A stretch of DNA of 56,498 nt from positions 78,536 through 135,033 of the forward strand of contig RECU01000045.1 in the NCBI GenBank assembly GCA_007693855.1, given 5' to 3'. Shown here one piece after another: positions 8,675 to 17,328 of the stretch. Within the stretch, counting starts at the first letter, position 1, and every line of letters begins with the position of its first letter. A program made the translations under genes and the position numbers. This stretch comes from Gammaproteobacteria bacterium (GTDB lineage: Bacteria > Pseudomonadota > Gammaproteobacteria > Steroidobacterales > PWYM01). The notes below the pieces were generated by a model. It was given only the letters and a program-made list of their open reading frames with translations. It ran no database searches and was not told where the DNA came from.

Positions 8675-9436
8675 GTGAACCTGATGCCTGTCCACGCTCT
8701 GCGACTGCTGCTCCTGGGTGCTGGCGTTTTCTTGCACTTCGTCACACCGGCGCAGGCGCGCGAGGCGCACTATGTGGTCGAGGTGGCCGAACCATTCCTG
8801 GAACTGCACAGCGGGCCGGGACGGGGCTATCCGAGGTTCCACATCGCTGAACGCGGAGAGCGGGTCGAGGTCCTCAGTCGGCGGACGGACTGGTTTCGGG
8901 TACGGACGGCCGGCGGGGTCGAAGGCTGGGCAAGTCGGGCCCAGGTCAGCCAGACCGTACGGCCTTCGGGAGAAGCGGTCAGCATCGCACCCCCGAGTCG
9001 ACTCGACTATCTCGACCGGCGGACCGAGGGTGGTGTGATGCTCGGCGACTTCGGGGGTGCGGACGTGCTCTCAGCGTATTTCGCCTGGCACGCAACGAGG
9101 AACCTGTCAGTGGAGTTGAGTGCATCAGATCTCAACGGGCGGTTCTCCAGCGGTTGGCTCGCGGGGCTCAATCTCGTACACCAGCCGTGGCCGGAGTGGC
9201 GGGTATCGCCGTTCCTGGCGCTCGGCACCGGCGTGATACGGGTCGAGCCACGGGCCACCCTGGTCGATGTGGAAGACCGTACGGACCAGGTCGGGCATGC
9301 AGGCCTTGGGCTGCGGATGCACGTGAGTCGTAATTTCATGCTACGGGCCGAGTATCGGCGATACGTGGTGTTCACCAGCCGCGACGAAAACGAGGACGTC
9401 AACGAATGGAAAGCGGGCTTCGGTTTCTTCTTCTGA
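8675..9436 (+). CDS. SH3-domain protein with C-terminal outer-membrane barrel
   Basis: 253 residues from the GTG at 8675, chosen because GGAGGA lies 11 nt upstream; the ATG at 8684 is too far from it. A signal peptide ends near TPAQA. Residues about 27-85 resemble a bacterial SH3b domain ('LELHSGPGRGYPRFHIAERGERVEVLSRRTDWFRVRT..GVEGWA'-type pattern). From about residue 110 to the end come alternating amphipathic strands, ending in GFGFFF with a terminal aromatic residue, typical of a small outer-membrane beta-barrel. The SH3 part would face the periplasm, possibly touching peptidoglycan or a partner. Its last 31 nt overlap the next gene, suggesting coupled translation. The specific partner is unknown. 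Confidence 0.7.
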   Translation: MNLMPVHALRLLLLGAGVFLHFVTPAQAREAHYVVEVAEPFLELHSGPGRGYPRFHIAERGERVEVLSRRTDWFRVRTAGGVEGWASRAQVSQTVRPSGEAVSIAPPSRLDYLDRRTEGGVMLGDFGGADVLSAYFAWHATRNLSVELSASDLNGRFSSGWLAGLNLVHQPWPEWRVSPFLALGTGVIRVEPRATLVDVEDRTDQVGHAGLGLRMHVSRNFMLRAEYRRYVVFTSRDENEDVNEWKAGFGFFF

Positions 9437-10074
9437 ATACGGTAGTCACGCTGTCACTCGCTGTGATGGCGGGTGGCTGCAGTCGCGTGGTGGATACGCT
9501 CGATGAGCCCAGTGCAGCCGAGCCGGTGATCGATCCGCGCGTTGAGCGTCGTGAAGTCCGACGTCCCCGGATCGATACCGAAAACTTCGAGCTCGGGGTG
9601 TATACGGGCTTCATCAGTGTCGAGGATTTCGGCAGCAGCACCGTGTATGGCGGCCGGCTTGCATACCACATTACCGAGGGGCTGTTTGCCGAGGCGACGA
9701 TCGGCCAGACCACCGCCGGGCGCACCAGCTTCGAAACCCTGAGCGGTTCGGTCGACCTGCTCACGCCGGATGAGCGCAGGTTCCGCTACTACGATCTTTC
9801 GCTGGGCTACAACCTGTTTCCAGGTGAGACGTTCATCGGACGAAATCGAGCGTTTACCTCATCGCTCTACCTGCTGCTTGGCGCAGGCAGTACGGAGTTT
9901 GCCGGTGACAGCCGGTTCACCATCAGCTTCGGTGCTGGCTATCGCGTGCTGCTGAATGACTGGCTGTCCGCCCACCTGATGGTACGGGACCACGTGTTCA
10001 GGACTGATCTTCTGGGTGAGGACAAAACGGTTCACAACATCGAGTTCGTGATCGGACTGGGCTGGTTTTTCTGA
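9406..10074 (+). CDS. Outer-membrane beta-barrel domain lipoprotein
   Basis: 222 residues. The signal peptide ends in the lipobox VMAGGC (Cys near residue 25), so the mature protein should be lipidated. The body has the strand pattern of the small barrel domain described in myxobacterial and other outer-membrane proteins (TIGR04565-like): 'FELGVYTGFISVEDFGSSTVYGG', 'YHITEGLFAEATIG', 'YDLSLGYNLFPGE', 'YLLLGAGSTEFAGD', ending IGLGWFF. It starts inside the end of the SH3/barrel gene (31-nt overlap) and is followed by the thioredoxin-like gene. Two consecutive barrel proteins behind a haem propeller suggest a shared outer-membrane assembly; this is inference. Confidence 0.75.
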   Translation: MESGLRFLLLNTVVTLSLAVMAGGCSRVVDTLDEPSAAEPVIDPRVERREVRRPRIDTENFELGVYTGFISVEDFGSSTVYGGRLAYHITEGLFAEATIGQTTAGRTSFETLSGSVDLLTPDERRFRYYDLSLGYNLFPGETFIGRNRAFTSSLYLLLGAGSTEFAGDSRFTISFGAGYRVLLNDWLSAHLMVRDHVFRTDLLGEDKTVHNIEFVIGLGWFF

Positions 10075-10118
10075 CCTGACCAGGATACGAACTCAGGATG
10101 CAACTCCAGGGAGCGACG

Positions 10119-10646
10119 ATGACAGACAAAGCCTATCTCGATCGCCGCGCAGTGTGCGCGATGCTTGCCACGGTGCCGCTTGCCGCGATACCGATGTCCG
10201 CAGCCCTCGCGCGTACCGCACAGAGCGGTCCGGCGCCGGACTTCACGCTACCTGTGCGCGGTGGCGGCAGCCTCAGCCTGAGTGACCTGCGCGGTGATGT
10301 GGTCATGATCAATTTCTGGGCAACCTGGTGCCCTCCCTGTCGCCAGGAAATGCCACTGCTCGACCAGATCCATCAGCGTTTCCAGCGGCTGGGCTTCAGT
10401 CTGCTGGGGGTGAACGTGGAGCAGGAGAACCGGCTGATCGATCGTTTCCTCGCCGAGGTGCCGGTGAGCTTTCCGATTCTGCTGGACACGAAAGAGGAAG
10501 TGGGCGCCCTTTACGGGGTGGCTGCCATGCCCACCACAATTCTGGTCGACCGCCAGGGCCAGCTGCGCGATCACTTTTTCGGTTACAAGCCGGGCGATGA
10601 ACAGAAGTATCAGGACGCGGTGCGCGCACTCGTCCGGGAGCGTTGA
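10119..10646 (+). CDS. TlpA-like thioredoxin-fold exported protein
   Basis: 175 residues from the ATG at 10119, which has GGGAG five nt upstream; the ATG at 10098 lacks a usable ribosome site. An N-terminal signal with RR (DRRAVCAMLATVPLAAIP) ends near residue 30, so it acts in the periplasm. The thioredoxin active site is WATWCPPC (about residues 65-72), followed by 'MPLLDQIHQRF' and the cis-Pro segment 'AMPTTILVD', as in the TlpA/ResA/DsbE family. It is followed after 2 nt by DUF4266 and then DUF3570, a recurrent trio. It may reduce disulfides of the Cys-rich DUF4266 protein or keep haem-site cysteines reduced in the upstream cytochromes; both are inference. Confidence 0.9.
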   Translation: MTDKAYLDRRAVCAMLATVPLAAIPMSAALARTAQSGPAPDFTLPVRGGGSLSLSDLRGDVVMINFWATWCPPCRQEMPLLDQIHQRFQRLGFSLLGVNVEQENRLIDRFLAEVPVSFPILLDTKEEVGALYGVAAMPTTILVDRQGQLRDHFFGYKPGDEQKYQDAVRALVRER

Positions 10647-10648
10647 TC

Positions 10649-10879
10649 ATGACCAGGTTCATGCGCTGTCTTCAGGTGCTGGCGATCACGCTGACGATCA
10701 GTGCCTGCTCGGGGATCCAGCCGTGGGTGCAACCCTACGAGCGCGACCGTCTGGCTGACCCGATCATGAGCTTTGAGCGCGATCCGGTGTCCGCGGCCTA
10801 TCTTCAGAAACTCTATGACATTCGCGAGGGTGCCCGTGGCGCGAGCGGTGGATCCGGTGGCGGCTGCGGGTGTAACTGA
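10649..10879 (+). CDS. DUF4266 small lipoprotein with CGCN tail
   Basis: 76 residues from the ATG at 10649, two nt after the thioredoxin-like stop. The signal peptide ends in ISAC, a lipobox, so the mature form is a short lipidated peptide of about 57 residues. The core 'WVQPYERDRLADPIM' is the DUF4266 signature, and the C-terminus is glycine-rich, ending GGGCGCN. Members of this family usually end in this Gly/Cys tail. Two cysteines spaced by one glycine could bind metal, form a disulfide for the neighbouring thioredoxin, or be modified; none is shown. DUF3570 begins one base after its stop. Confidence 0.9.
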   Translation: MTRFMRCLQVLAITLTISACSGIQPWVQPYERDRLADPIMSFERDPVSAAYLQKLYDIREGARGASGGSGGGCGCN

Positions 10880-10880
10880 A

Positions 10881-12050
10881 ATGAATCGTTCGGCAACCGA
10901 TCAGCATTCCGTACCCCGGTCACTGGCCTGCGTACTGTCCGCAGCGGTGCTGTGCGCTGCAGGTCATGCGAACGCAGCCGTCCTGCCCGAGGAACGCATG
11001 GATGTCCTCTACCACTATTATGAGGGCGGTGGCATCACGGTGGAGGGACCATCGGTACTGGTCCGCAAGCAGCTGGGCGAGAGTTTCTCGGTGCAGGCGA
11101 AATACCATGTCGACACCATCTCGGGTGCCTCGATTGACGTCATCACCACGGCCAGCCCTTACCGTGAGGAGCGCACGGAGCTGGCCGGCACGCTGGATTA
11201 CCTGAGAGGCGACACCCTGCTCAGTGTTGGCATCGTGACCAGTGACGAGAACGACTACAAGGGCCGATCGTTCAATATCGGTGTGAGCCAGGAAGTCTTC
11301 GCTGCAATGACGACCCTCAGTATGGGCTACGTTCGTGGCTCGGATGAAATTGGCCGCACCGGCGAGCCGGACTTCCGCGAAGAGCTGGACCGTCATTCCT
11401 GGCGCCTGGGCGTGACCCAGGTCGTCAGCCGCAATATGCTGGCCGAACTCGCCTTCGAAACCATCACCGACAAGGGGTTCCTGAATAATCCCTACCGGCA
11501 GGTGCGCTATCTCGATCCCGAGTCTGGCCGCGGTTACGGTTTCCAGGCCGAACTTTATCCCCGGCGCCGGACCAGCAACGCGGTGGCCCTGCGCGCGCGC
11601 TATCACCTGCCTTACCGTGCTGCAGTGCATGCTGAATACCGGTATTTCAGTGACGACTGGGGGATCGACGCGCATAGCACCAGGATCGGCTACACCCATG
11701 CGACCCTGCCGCGGGTGATTCTCGATCTGCAGTACCGCTATTACACTCAGGGGGCGGCGGATTTCTGGAGCGATCTGTATCCGTTTCGCAGTGCGCAGAA
11801 TTTTCTCGCGCGGGACAAGGAACTCAGCCGCTACGACAGCCATTCGGTGCGCATGGGTGTGAGCTATGAACTGTTCACGGCACGCTGGGCGATGTTCGAC
11901 CGCGGCACCGTGAACCTGACCTATGACTGGATCACCGCCGACTACCGTGACTTCCGGGATCTCCGGGTGAATGTCGATGTTCCAGGAGACGAGCCCACAT
12001 ACAGTCTTTCAGCCAACGTCTTCCAGGTCTTTTTTTCGTTCTGGTTCTGA
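10881..12050 (+). CDS. DUF3570 outer-membrane barrel protein
   Basis: 389 residues from the ATG at 10881, the first base pair after the DUF4266 stop plus one. A signal peptide ends at GHANA near residue 31. The mature part starts 'VLPEERMDVLYHYYEGGGITVEGPSVLVRK' in pattern and continues with long alternating strands, ending 'NVFQVFFSFWF' with a C-terminal aromatic as in outer-membrane barrels; this is the DUF3570 family. It closes the plus-strand operon. In other bacteria DUF3570, DUF4266 and a TlpA-like protein travel together, often with an ApbE flavin transferase, which is absent here. It may export, display or receive the DUF4266 lipopeptide; this is inference. Confidence 0.9.
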   Translation: MNRSATDQHSVPRSLACVLSAAVLCAAGHANAAVLPEERMDVLYHYYEGGGITVEGPSVLVRKQLGESFSVQAKYHVDTISGASIDVITTASPYREERTELAGTLDYLRGDTLLSVGIVTSDENDYKGRSFNIGVSQEVFAAMTTLSMGYVRGSDEIGRTGEPDFREELDRHSWRLGVTQVVSRNMLAELAFETITDKGFLNNPYRQVRYLDPESGRGYGFQAELYPRRRTSNAVALRARYHLPYRAAVHAEYRYFSDDWGIDAHSTRIGYTHATLPRVILDLQYRYYTQGAADFWSDLYPFRSAQNFLARDKELSRYDSHSVRMGVSYELFTARWAMFDRGTVNLTYDWITADYRDFRDLRVNVDVPGDEPTYSLSANVFQVFFSFWF

Positions 12051-12072
12051 GGGGCGGCTGTTGTGGACGGTG

Positions 12073-12711
12073 TCAGTCGCCCCACAGTTCGTTCAGGCGA
12101 CGGTCACGCCCGCAGTTGAAGCGGTAGAATCGGTAGCGTACCGGGTTCTTGCGGTAGTAGTCCTGGTGATACTCTTCCGCGGGATAAAACGCGCTGCGTT
12201 CCCGAATCGGCGTGACGATCGGCTGATCGAAGCGCCCGGATGCTTCCAGTGCGGCAAGTGAGGCTTCGGCGAGGGTGCGTTGTTCGTCGTCGTCCACAAA
12301 GATACCGGTCAGATAGGCCTCACCGCGGTCGCAGAACTGCCCGCCATCGTCCAGCGGGTCGACGTTTCGCCAGAACACGTCGAGGAGCTGGGCATAATCG
12401 ATTACGTCGGGATCATAGACCACCTTCACCGCCTCGACGTGCCCGGTCCCGCCCCGGACCACCTGCTGATAGCTGGGATTGGAGACATGTCCGCCGATAA
12501 AGCCGGAGGTGGTGGAAACGACCCCCTCCAATTCATCGAAGGGCGGTTCCATGCACCAGAAACACCCGCCCGCGAAGACCGCGCTGGCCTGACCACCGTC
12601 AGTGGTGGTAGCCGAACTGCCGAGCACCGGGGCGCTGCTCGCCACCAGCGCGAGGGTGAGGGTGGTGCCGAGCACCGCAGGTAACAGCATCCGCAGCATC
12701 GACTGCATCAT
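12073..12711 (-). CDS. msrA: Exported peptide-methionine (S)-S-oxide reductase MsrA
   Basis: 212 residues. It reduces the S form of methionine sulfoxide in proteins. A signal peptide (about residues 1-30) places it in the periplasm. The catalytic motif GCFWC gives Cys50 as the nucleophile; downstream 'EGVVSTTSGFIGG', 'GHVEAVKVVYDP' and 'FWRNVDPLDDGGQFCDRGEAYLTGIF' are classic MsrA segments, and the C-terminal 'EEYHQDYYRKNP' is present. Its start overlaps the end of msrB by 4 nt, so the two are translationally coupled with msrB first. It is convergent with DUF3570, 22 nt away. Repair of oxidised periplasmic proteins fits the redox-rich genes next door. Confidence 0.95.
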   Translation of the reverse strand: MMQSMLRMLLPAVLGTTLTLALVASSAPVLGSSATTTDGGQASAVFAGGCFWCMEPPFDELEGVVSTTSGFIGGHVSNPSYQQVVRGGTGHVEAVKVVYDPDVIDYAQLLDVFWRNVDPLDDGGQFCDRGEAYLTGIFVDDDEQRTLAEASLAALEASGRFDQPIVTPIRERSAFYPAEEYHQDYYRKNPVRYRFYRFNCGRDRRLNELWGD

Positions 12712-13268
12712 CCGCGCAACTCCGGCAGTGGCTCAGTGTGGGGCACGAAGCGCAGCGCCACTCCGTTATTGCACCAGCGTTTGCCGGTCGGGCGGGGACC
12801 GTCGTTGAACACGTGCCCCTGATGTCCGCCGCAGCGCAGGCAGTGGTATTCCGTACGCGGTAGGATGAGTCTGAAATCCCGTTTCGTGCCGATATGGGCC
12901 TCGATCGCCGCCCAGAAACTCGGCCAGCCCGTGCCGCTGTCATACTTCGTGTCGGACTCGAAGAGGGGCAGGTGACAGGCGGCGCAGACGTAGGTGCCCT
13001 CGCGTGTCTCGTCGTTCAGCGGACTGGTGAACGGCCGCTCGGTGCGCTCCCGGAACAGCACATCCCAGGCCAGCCCGTCCACATAGCGCCGCCAGAAGTC
13101 AGCGGAGTGTCCGAGGCGCTGGATTTGGCCTTCATGGATCAGCATACGGGTAATGGCCTCGATATCGTGGGTGCCGGCGTCAGCGCTGGCTGAGCCCCAG
13201 GGGGCGGCTGCTCCCGCCGCCGCAACGGCGGCAATACCGCCCATGAACCCTCGTCTGTCCACGTCCAT
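12708..13268 (-). CDS. msrB: Tat-exported methionine (R)-S-oxide reductase MsrB
   Basis: 186 residues from the ATG at 13268, chosen because GGGAG precedes it and the twin-arginine signal (DRRGFMGGIAAVAAAG) then starts at residue 4; a longer frame upstream adds an Arg-rich stretch unlike any signal. It reduces the R form of methionine sulfoxide. Two CxxC pairs (CAAC, CLRC) form the structural zinc site, 'YDSGTGWPSFW' is the substrate-binding segment, and Cys166 in RWCNNG is the catalytic residue. Export by Tat suits a zinc protein folded before transport. Translationally coupled to msrA by a 4-nt overlap; together they repair both stereoisomers in the periplasm. Confidence 0.93.
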   Translation of the reverse strand: MDVDRRGFMGGIAAVAAAGAAAPWGSASADAGTHDIEAITRMLIHEGQIQRLGHSADFWRRYVDGLAWDVLFRERTERPFTSPLNDETREGTYVCAACHLPLFESDTKYDSGTGWPSFWAAIEAHIGTKRDFRLILPRTEYHCLRCGGHQGHVFNDGPRPTGKRWCNNGVALRFVPHTEPLPELRG

Positions 13269-13367
13269 ACTCCCGAACAGTCCTCTGCGAGACACTCTGA
13301 CCCGGGAGCGCCGCCGGCGGTTCCTCCATGGAGCCTGCCTCATGATACGATCGCGACCGGTTTCCGG

Positions 13368-15974
13368 ATGCCCGAAATGACCCGCAGGTTTACCGCCTTA
13401 TACCATCGTCTGGTGCTTGAGCACCCCTGGATCGCCATCCTCCTGGTGGCCGGGGTGCTGGCTGTGGCGGCGACCCAGATCCGTCATTTCCAGCTCGACG
13501 CCTCGGCCGAGTCGCTGGTGCTCGAGGGTGACGAGGCCATGCACTATTACCGGGAGATCCGCGCTAGCTATGGCGCGGATGATTTCCTGATTGTCACCTG
13601 GACACCCGCTGGCGAACTGTTCGAGTCCGCCACGCTGGCCCGCCTGGAAGCGCTGCGGGACGCGCTGTTTGCGCTGCCCGGCGTTGACTCGGTTCTGAGT
13701 ATCCTGGATGTCCCATTGCTGGACAGCCCACGCGCAGGGTTTTCGGAGGTGCAGGACGGGCCCCGGACACTGCTTGATGCGGACACCGACCGGGACCTGG
13801 CCCGCGAGGAATTCCGCAGCAGTCCGCTGTATCGCGACCTGTTGATGAATCAGGACGCCGACACCACGGCGCTGGTTGTCTCGTTGGTGCGCGATGACGA
13901 CGCCCACGCGCTGCTGACGCGCCGGGATGCGCTGCGGGTGCGGCGGGTCACGACGGGGCTGGGTGAGGCCGAGCGCCGGGAGCTTGCTGAACTCGATGCC
14001 GCCTACCCGGTGGTCAGCCAGCGGCTCCAGGCTGAACAGACCGCGGTCATCGCCGAGGTCCGCGAAGTGCTTGAGGGGCATCGCGAGCACGCGCGGATCC
14101 ACCTGGGCGGCGTACCCATGATCGCGGTGGACATGATCGCGTTCGTGCGCAGTGATATACAGACCTTCGGCGTCGGCGTGGGACTGTTCATACTTCTCCT
14201 GCTGGCGGTCAGTTTCCGGCAGCTGCGCTGGGTGGTGATCCCCAGTCTCATCTGCGGCGGCGTGGTGGTCGGCATGGTCGGCTTCCTCGGGATGGTGGGC
14301 TGGCCGGTGACGGTGGTCTCGTCGAACTTCATTTCGCTGATCCTCATCCTGTCGTTGTCGCTGGTGGTCCATCTGGTCGTCCGCCAGCGTGAACTGCACC
14401 AGGCCCAGCCCACGGCCGACGCCAGGCAATTGATGCGCGGCACCGTGGAAAGCAAATTCAAGCCGTCGCTGTATACGGCCCTGACAACCATGGTGGCCTT
14501 CGGGTCGATGATGTTCGCCGATATTCGACCCGTCATGGACTTCGGTCTGATGATGGTCTGTGCCGTGGCCTTCGCGTTGGCGCTCACGTTCGTGCTGTTT
14601 CCTGCGCTGGTGGTGCCCTGGCCTGTCGGGCCAGTGCCGGCGGTCCGGCGTGACCTGACCCAACGCGTCAGTGGCGCGCTGGTGGGTCTCGCCCAACGGC
14701 GGCCGACGATGGTCGCGCTGGGGTTTGTCGCGGTGGTGGTGGTTGCAGTGGTTGGTGTCACCCGGCTCACGGTCGAGAATCGCTTTATCGATTACTTCAA
14801 GCCCACTACAGAAATTTACCAGGGCATGGAGCTGATCGATCGTGAACTCGGTGGTACGACGCCACTGGACGTGGTGCTCGACGCCACCCGTGCGTTCCTC
14901 GAATTCGAGGTGACCGGCGACGGGCCCGCCGGCGAGGCCGCCAACGACGACTGGCTCAATGACGATCTGGACGACCTGGATTACGGCTACGACGAAGAGG
15001 AGCGTGACGGACCGATCGGTGGTTACTGGTTCACCAGTTACCAGCTGGAGACCCTCGATCGCATCCAGGCGTATCTCGATGACCTGCCGGAGACCGGCAA
15101 GATTCTGTCGCTGGCCACGAGCATGCGTCTGATGACCATGCTCAATGACGACCAGCCGCTCGACGGTTTCGGGCTGGCGGTGATGTATGACCGGATGCCC
15201 GCTGAGCTCCGGGCGCTGCTGTTCGATCCCTACATGTCGGAAGACGGCAATCAGGTGCGCTTCGATATCCGCGTGATCGATTCCGCGCCGAATCTCTCAC
15301 GCGATGCGTTGTTGCGTCAGATCGAAGAGGAGCTGCTCGAGCGCTTCGATTTGCTGCCCGAGCAGCTGAACCTCACGGGCATGCTGGTGCTCTACAACAA
15401 CGTCATGCAGAGCCTGGTCCGTTCGCTGTTTGTTACGCTGTTTCTGGTGTTCGGCGCCATGATGGTGATGTTCGCACTGCTGTTCAGATCGTGGAAGATG
15501 GCGCTGATCGGTCCGATGCCCACGCTGATTGCCGCCGTGGCGGTAATGGGTGCCATGGGGCTTGTCGGCTTGCCTCTGGATATCATGACCATGACGATCG
15601 CGGCGATCACCATCGGTATCGGTGTGCATGACACCATCCACTACACCCATCGGTATGCGGCAGAGGTGCATGCGGGTTCCGACGACGCCGCGGCGGCGCG
15701 GACCTCGCATCTGCAGGTTGGCAGAGCGATGATCTACACCACCGTGATCGTTGTCGGTGGCTTCTCGATTCTCGCCGCATCGAATTTCATGCCGACGATT
15801 TATTTCGGTCTGCTCACCGGGGTGGCGATGCTCTTCGCACTGTTCAGCAACCTGACCCTGCTACCGCTGCTGCTCCAGTGGCTGCGTCCGTTCCAACAGG
15901 GTCCGGCTGGTGCCCGCCAGCATCCGTTGCCGACGTCTGCCGCCTTAGAACCCCAGGGTGGTCGCGAATTGTAG
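13368..15974 (+). CDS. RND/MMPL-superfamily exporter (COG1033 type)
   Basis: 868 residues. Two halves each have one N-terminal membrane helix, a large periplasmic domain and a block of five helices, the usual 12-helix RND layout: helices near residues 20-40, then 265-450, then about 460-480 and 675-860. Typical segments are 'LILILSLSLVVHLVVRQRE' and 'MTIAAITIGIGVHDTIHYTHR'. An acidic insert (about residues 517-549, rich in D, E and N) interrupts the second periplasmic domain. No adaptor protein gene is adjacent, as usual for this lipid/hydrophobe-exporter branch. The end overlaps the convergent DcaP-like gene by 30 nt. The substrate is not evident; lipids, hopanoids or siderophores are transported by relatives. 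Confidence 0.85.
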   Translation: MPEMTRRFTALYHRLVLEHPWIAILLVAGVLAVAATQIRHFQLDASAESLVLEGDEAMHYYREIRASYGADDFLIVTWTPAGELFESATLARLEALRDALFALPGVDSVLSILDVPLLDSPRAGFSEVQDGPRTLLDADTDRDLAREEFRSSPLYRDLLMNQDADTTALVVSLVRDDDAHALLTRRDALRVRRVTTGLGEAERRELAELDAAYPVVSQRLQAEQTAVIAEVREVLEGHREHARIHLGGVPMIAVDMIAFVRSDIQTFGVGVGLFILLLLAVSFRQLRWVVIPSLICGGVVVGMVGFLGMVGWPVTVVSSNFISLILILSLSLVVHLVVRQRELHQAQPTADARQLMRGTVESKFKPSLYTALTTMVAFGSMMFADIRPVMDFGLMMVCAVAFALALTFVLFPALVVPWPVGPVPAVRRDLTQRVSGALVGLAQRRPTMVALGFVAVVVVAVVGVTRLTVENRFIDYFKPTTEIYQGMELIDRELGGTTPLDVVLDATRAFLEFEVTGDGPAGEAANDDWLNDDLDDLDYGYDEEERDGPIGGYWFTSYQLETLDRIQAYLDDLPETGKILSLATSMRLMTMLNDDQPLDGFGLAVMYDRMPAELRALLFDPYMSEDGNQVRFDIRVIDSAPNLSRDALLRQIEEELLERFDLLPEQLNLTGMLVLYNNVMQSLVRSLFVTLFLVFGAMMVMFALLFRSWKMALIGPMPTLIAAVAVMGAMGLVGLPLDIMTMTIAAITIGIGVHDTIHYTHRYAAEVHAGSDDAAAARTSHLQVGRAMIYTTVIVVGGFSILAASNFMPTIYFGLLTGVAMLFALFSNLTLLPLLLQWLRPFQQGPAGARQHPLPTSAALEPQGGREL

Positions 15975-17246
15975 CCGGTTCATTCGTCCGGAGGCCCCGG
16001 ACTCGATTTCGCGGCGCGCATGGATGTACTCGAGGCCAAAGCGCAGATCGCTGGTCGCCTGGTAGATCAGGTTGACATGTGCGCTTTCGGCGGCACGGGT
16101 GACTGCCGTGCCGCTGAGGGCGATGTCATGGTCGGCGCGGAACATCGAAACGGTAAAATTCGAGCGCCAGCGCGGATGCCAGATGTGCCGATAGGATAGA
16201 AAACCGCCCCAGGCCTCGATGGTGTCCAGGCCACCGCTGGCGTCGAGCACGGCGTCATTGACGGTGTTGAGGCCGAGATAGCGGCCGATACCGGGCCCGC
16301 CGGAGACCATCCAGCGCAGATCGTTCTGCCCAAGATCGATCTTGCCTGAGGCGCTGAGTCCCCAGGCGATGCGCCGTTCGCGAGCGAGCGGCTCGTCGAT
16401 GCCGAGTTCGCGGGCAAGGCCCGCCAGACTGAACTGGCCCCAGGCAGCGCTGTGGTTGTAGCGCAGCACGAAATCGGGCATGCGCGCGGTGTCGGTGACC
16501 AGGCGCGCACCCCCGCCAAACGGCGTCACGGTGGTTTCCGGGTTTTCCACGGCGATCTGCCAGGGCCCATGCGTGTAGCGCAGCTGCGGCTGGCGAACAA
16601 AGATGGTCCCCTCGGACGGTCCAATGAAGTCGATGTTTTCCGGCAACGCGCCGACGTTGAAAAACGTGGTCCAGGCCTGGCCTGCAAGCAGGCCGCGCCA
16701 GCGCAGAAACGCCTGTCGCACGTTCGGGCTGGTGGCGTTGGTGAGGCGTTCATCGCCACCGGTGTTGGCGGAGAAGTCGAACTCCAGATAGGCCTGGAGG
16801 TCCTGATCCGGACGGTTGACATTGAAAATGAACCGGGTCTCTCGGGTGTGGCTGTCGAAATCTGTCGCGGAGGAACTGCCGCCAACAGGTACGGCCGCGG
16901 GAACATAGAAATCGCGCAGCACGCCTTGCGGGGGGACACGACCACCACTGTAGCGGCTGAACATCATGTCGTGCTTGATGAACCCGGTGAAGCGGAATTC
17001 GGTGCCCGGCCCGGCCGGCGGGGGCACGGGCTTGACCGCTGGGGTCTCCGGGCGCGGTGTCTCGAGCACCGGTGTCGCGGCTGCCGGTGAGGGTGGTGCC
17101 TCGCCGGCGAGCAGGGTGGCGACCAACCGCTCGAGTTCTGCAACTCGTGCCTCGAGCGCCTGCTCCCGTTCGCCGCCGATGGTCAGCGTTGGGTATGCCA
17201 GAGCCAGGGCGGCGCCCAGCGCAACAGCGGTACGTGATCTGTTCAT
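15945..17246 (-). CDS. DcaP-like trimeric outer-membrane porin
   Basis: 433 residues from the ATG at 17246, with GGGGGAG just upstream. After a signal peptide (about 24 residues) comes a short coiled coil (REQALEARVAELERLVATL), a Pro/Ala-rich linker, and from about residue 85 a beta-barrel: 'FRFTGFIKHDMMFSRYSGG', 'DFDSHTRETRFIFNVNRPD', 'EFDFSANTGG', ending in TTLGF. This is the layout of DcaP-type porins, whose N-terminal coiled coil trimerises. Relatives take up dicarboxylates or aromatic acids. It is convergent with the RND exporter and divergent from the crbR-like regulator across 194 bp, so uptake of an acid controlled with the acetate-type block is possible but unproven. Confidence 0.85.
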   Translation of the reverse strand: MNRSRTAVALGAALALAYPTLTIGGEREQALEARVAELERLVATLLAGEAPPSPAAATPVLETPRPETPAVKPVPPPAGPGTEFRFTGFIKHDMMFSRYSGGRVPPQGVLRDFYVPAAVPVGGSSSATDFDSHTRETRFIFNVNRPDQDLQAYLEFDFSANTGGDERLTNATSPNVRQAFLRWRGLLAGQAWTTFFNVGALPENIDFIGPSEGTIFVRQPQLRYTHGPWQIAVENPETTVTPFGGGARLVTDTARMPDFVLRYNHSAAWGQFSLAGLARELGIDEPLARERRIAWGLSASGKIDLGQNDLRWMVSGGPGIGRYLGLNTVNDAVLDASGGLDTIEAWGGFLSYRHIWHPRWRSNFTVSMFRADHDIALSGTAVTRAAESAHVNLIYQATSDLRFGLEYIHARREIESGASGRMNRLQFATTLGF

Positions 17247-17328
17247 TGCTCTCCCCCTTGGCGGCTGGTGACCGCACCACGCGTTGCAGCACTATGATGA
17301 GCAGGTGCTGTCGAGACCATTGGGCGAA

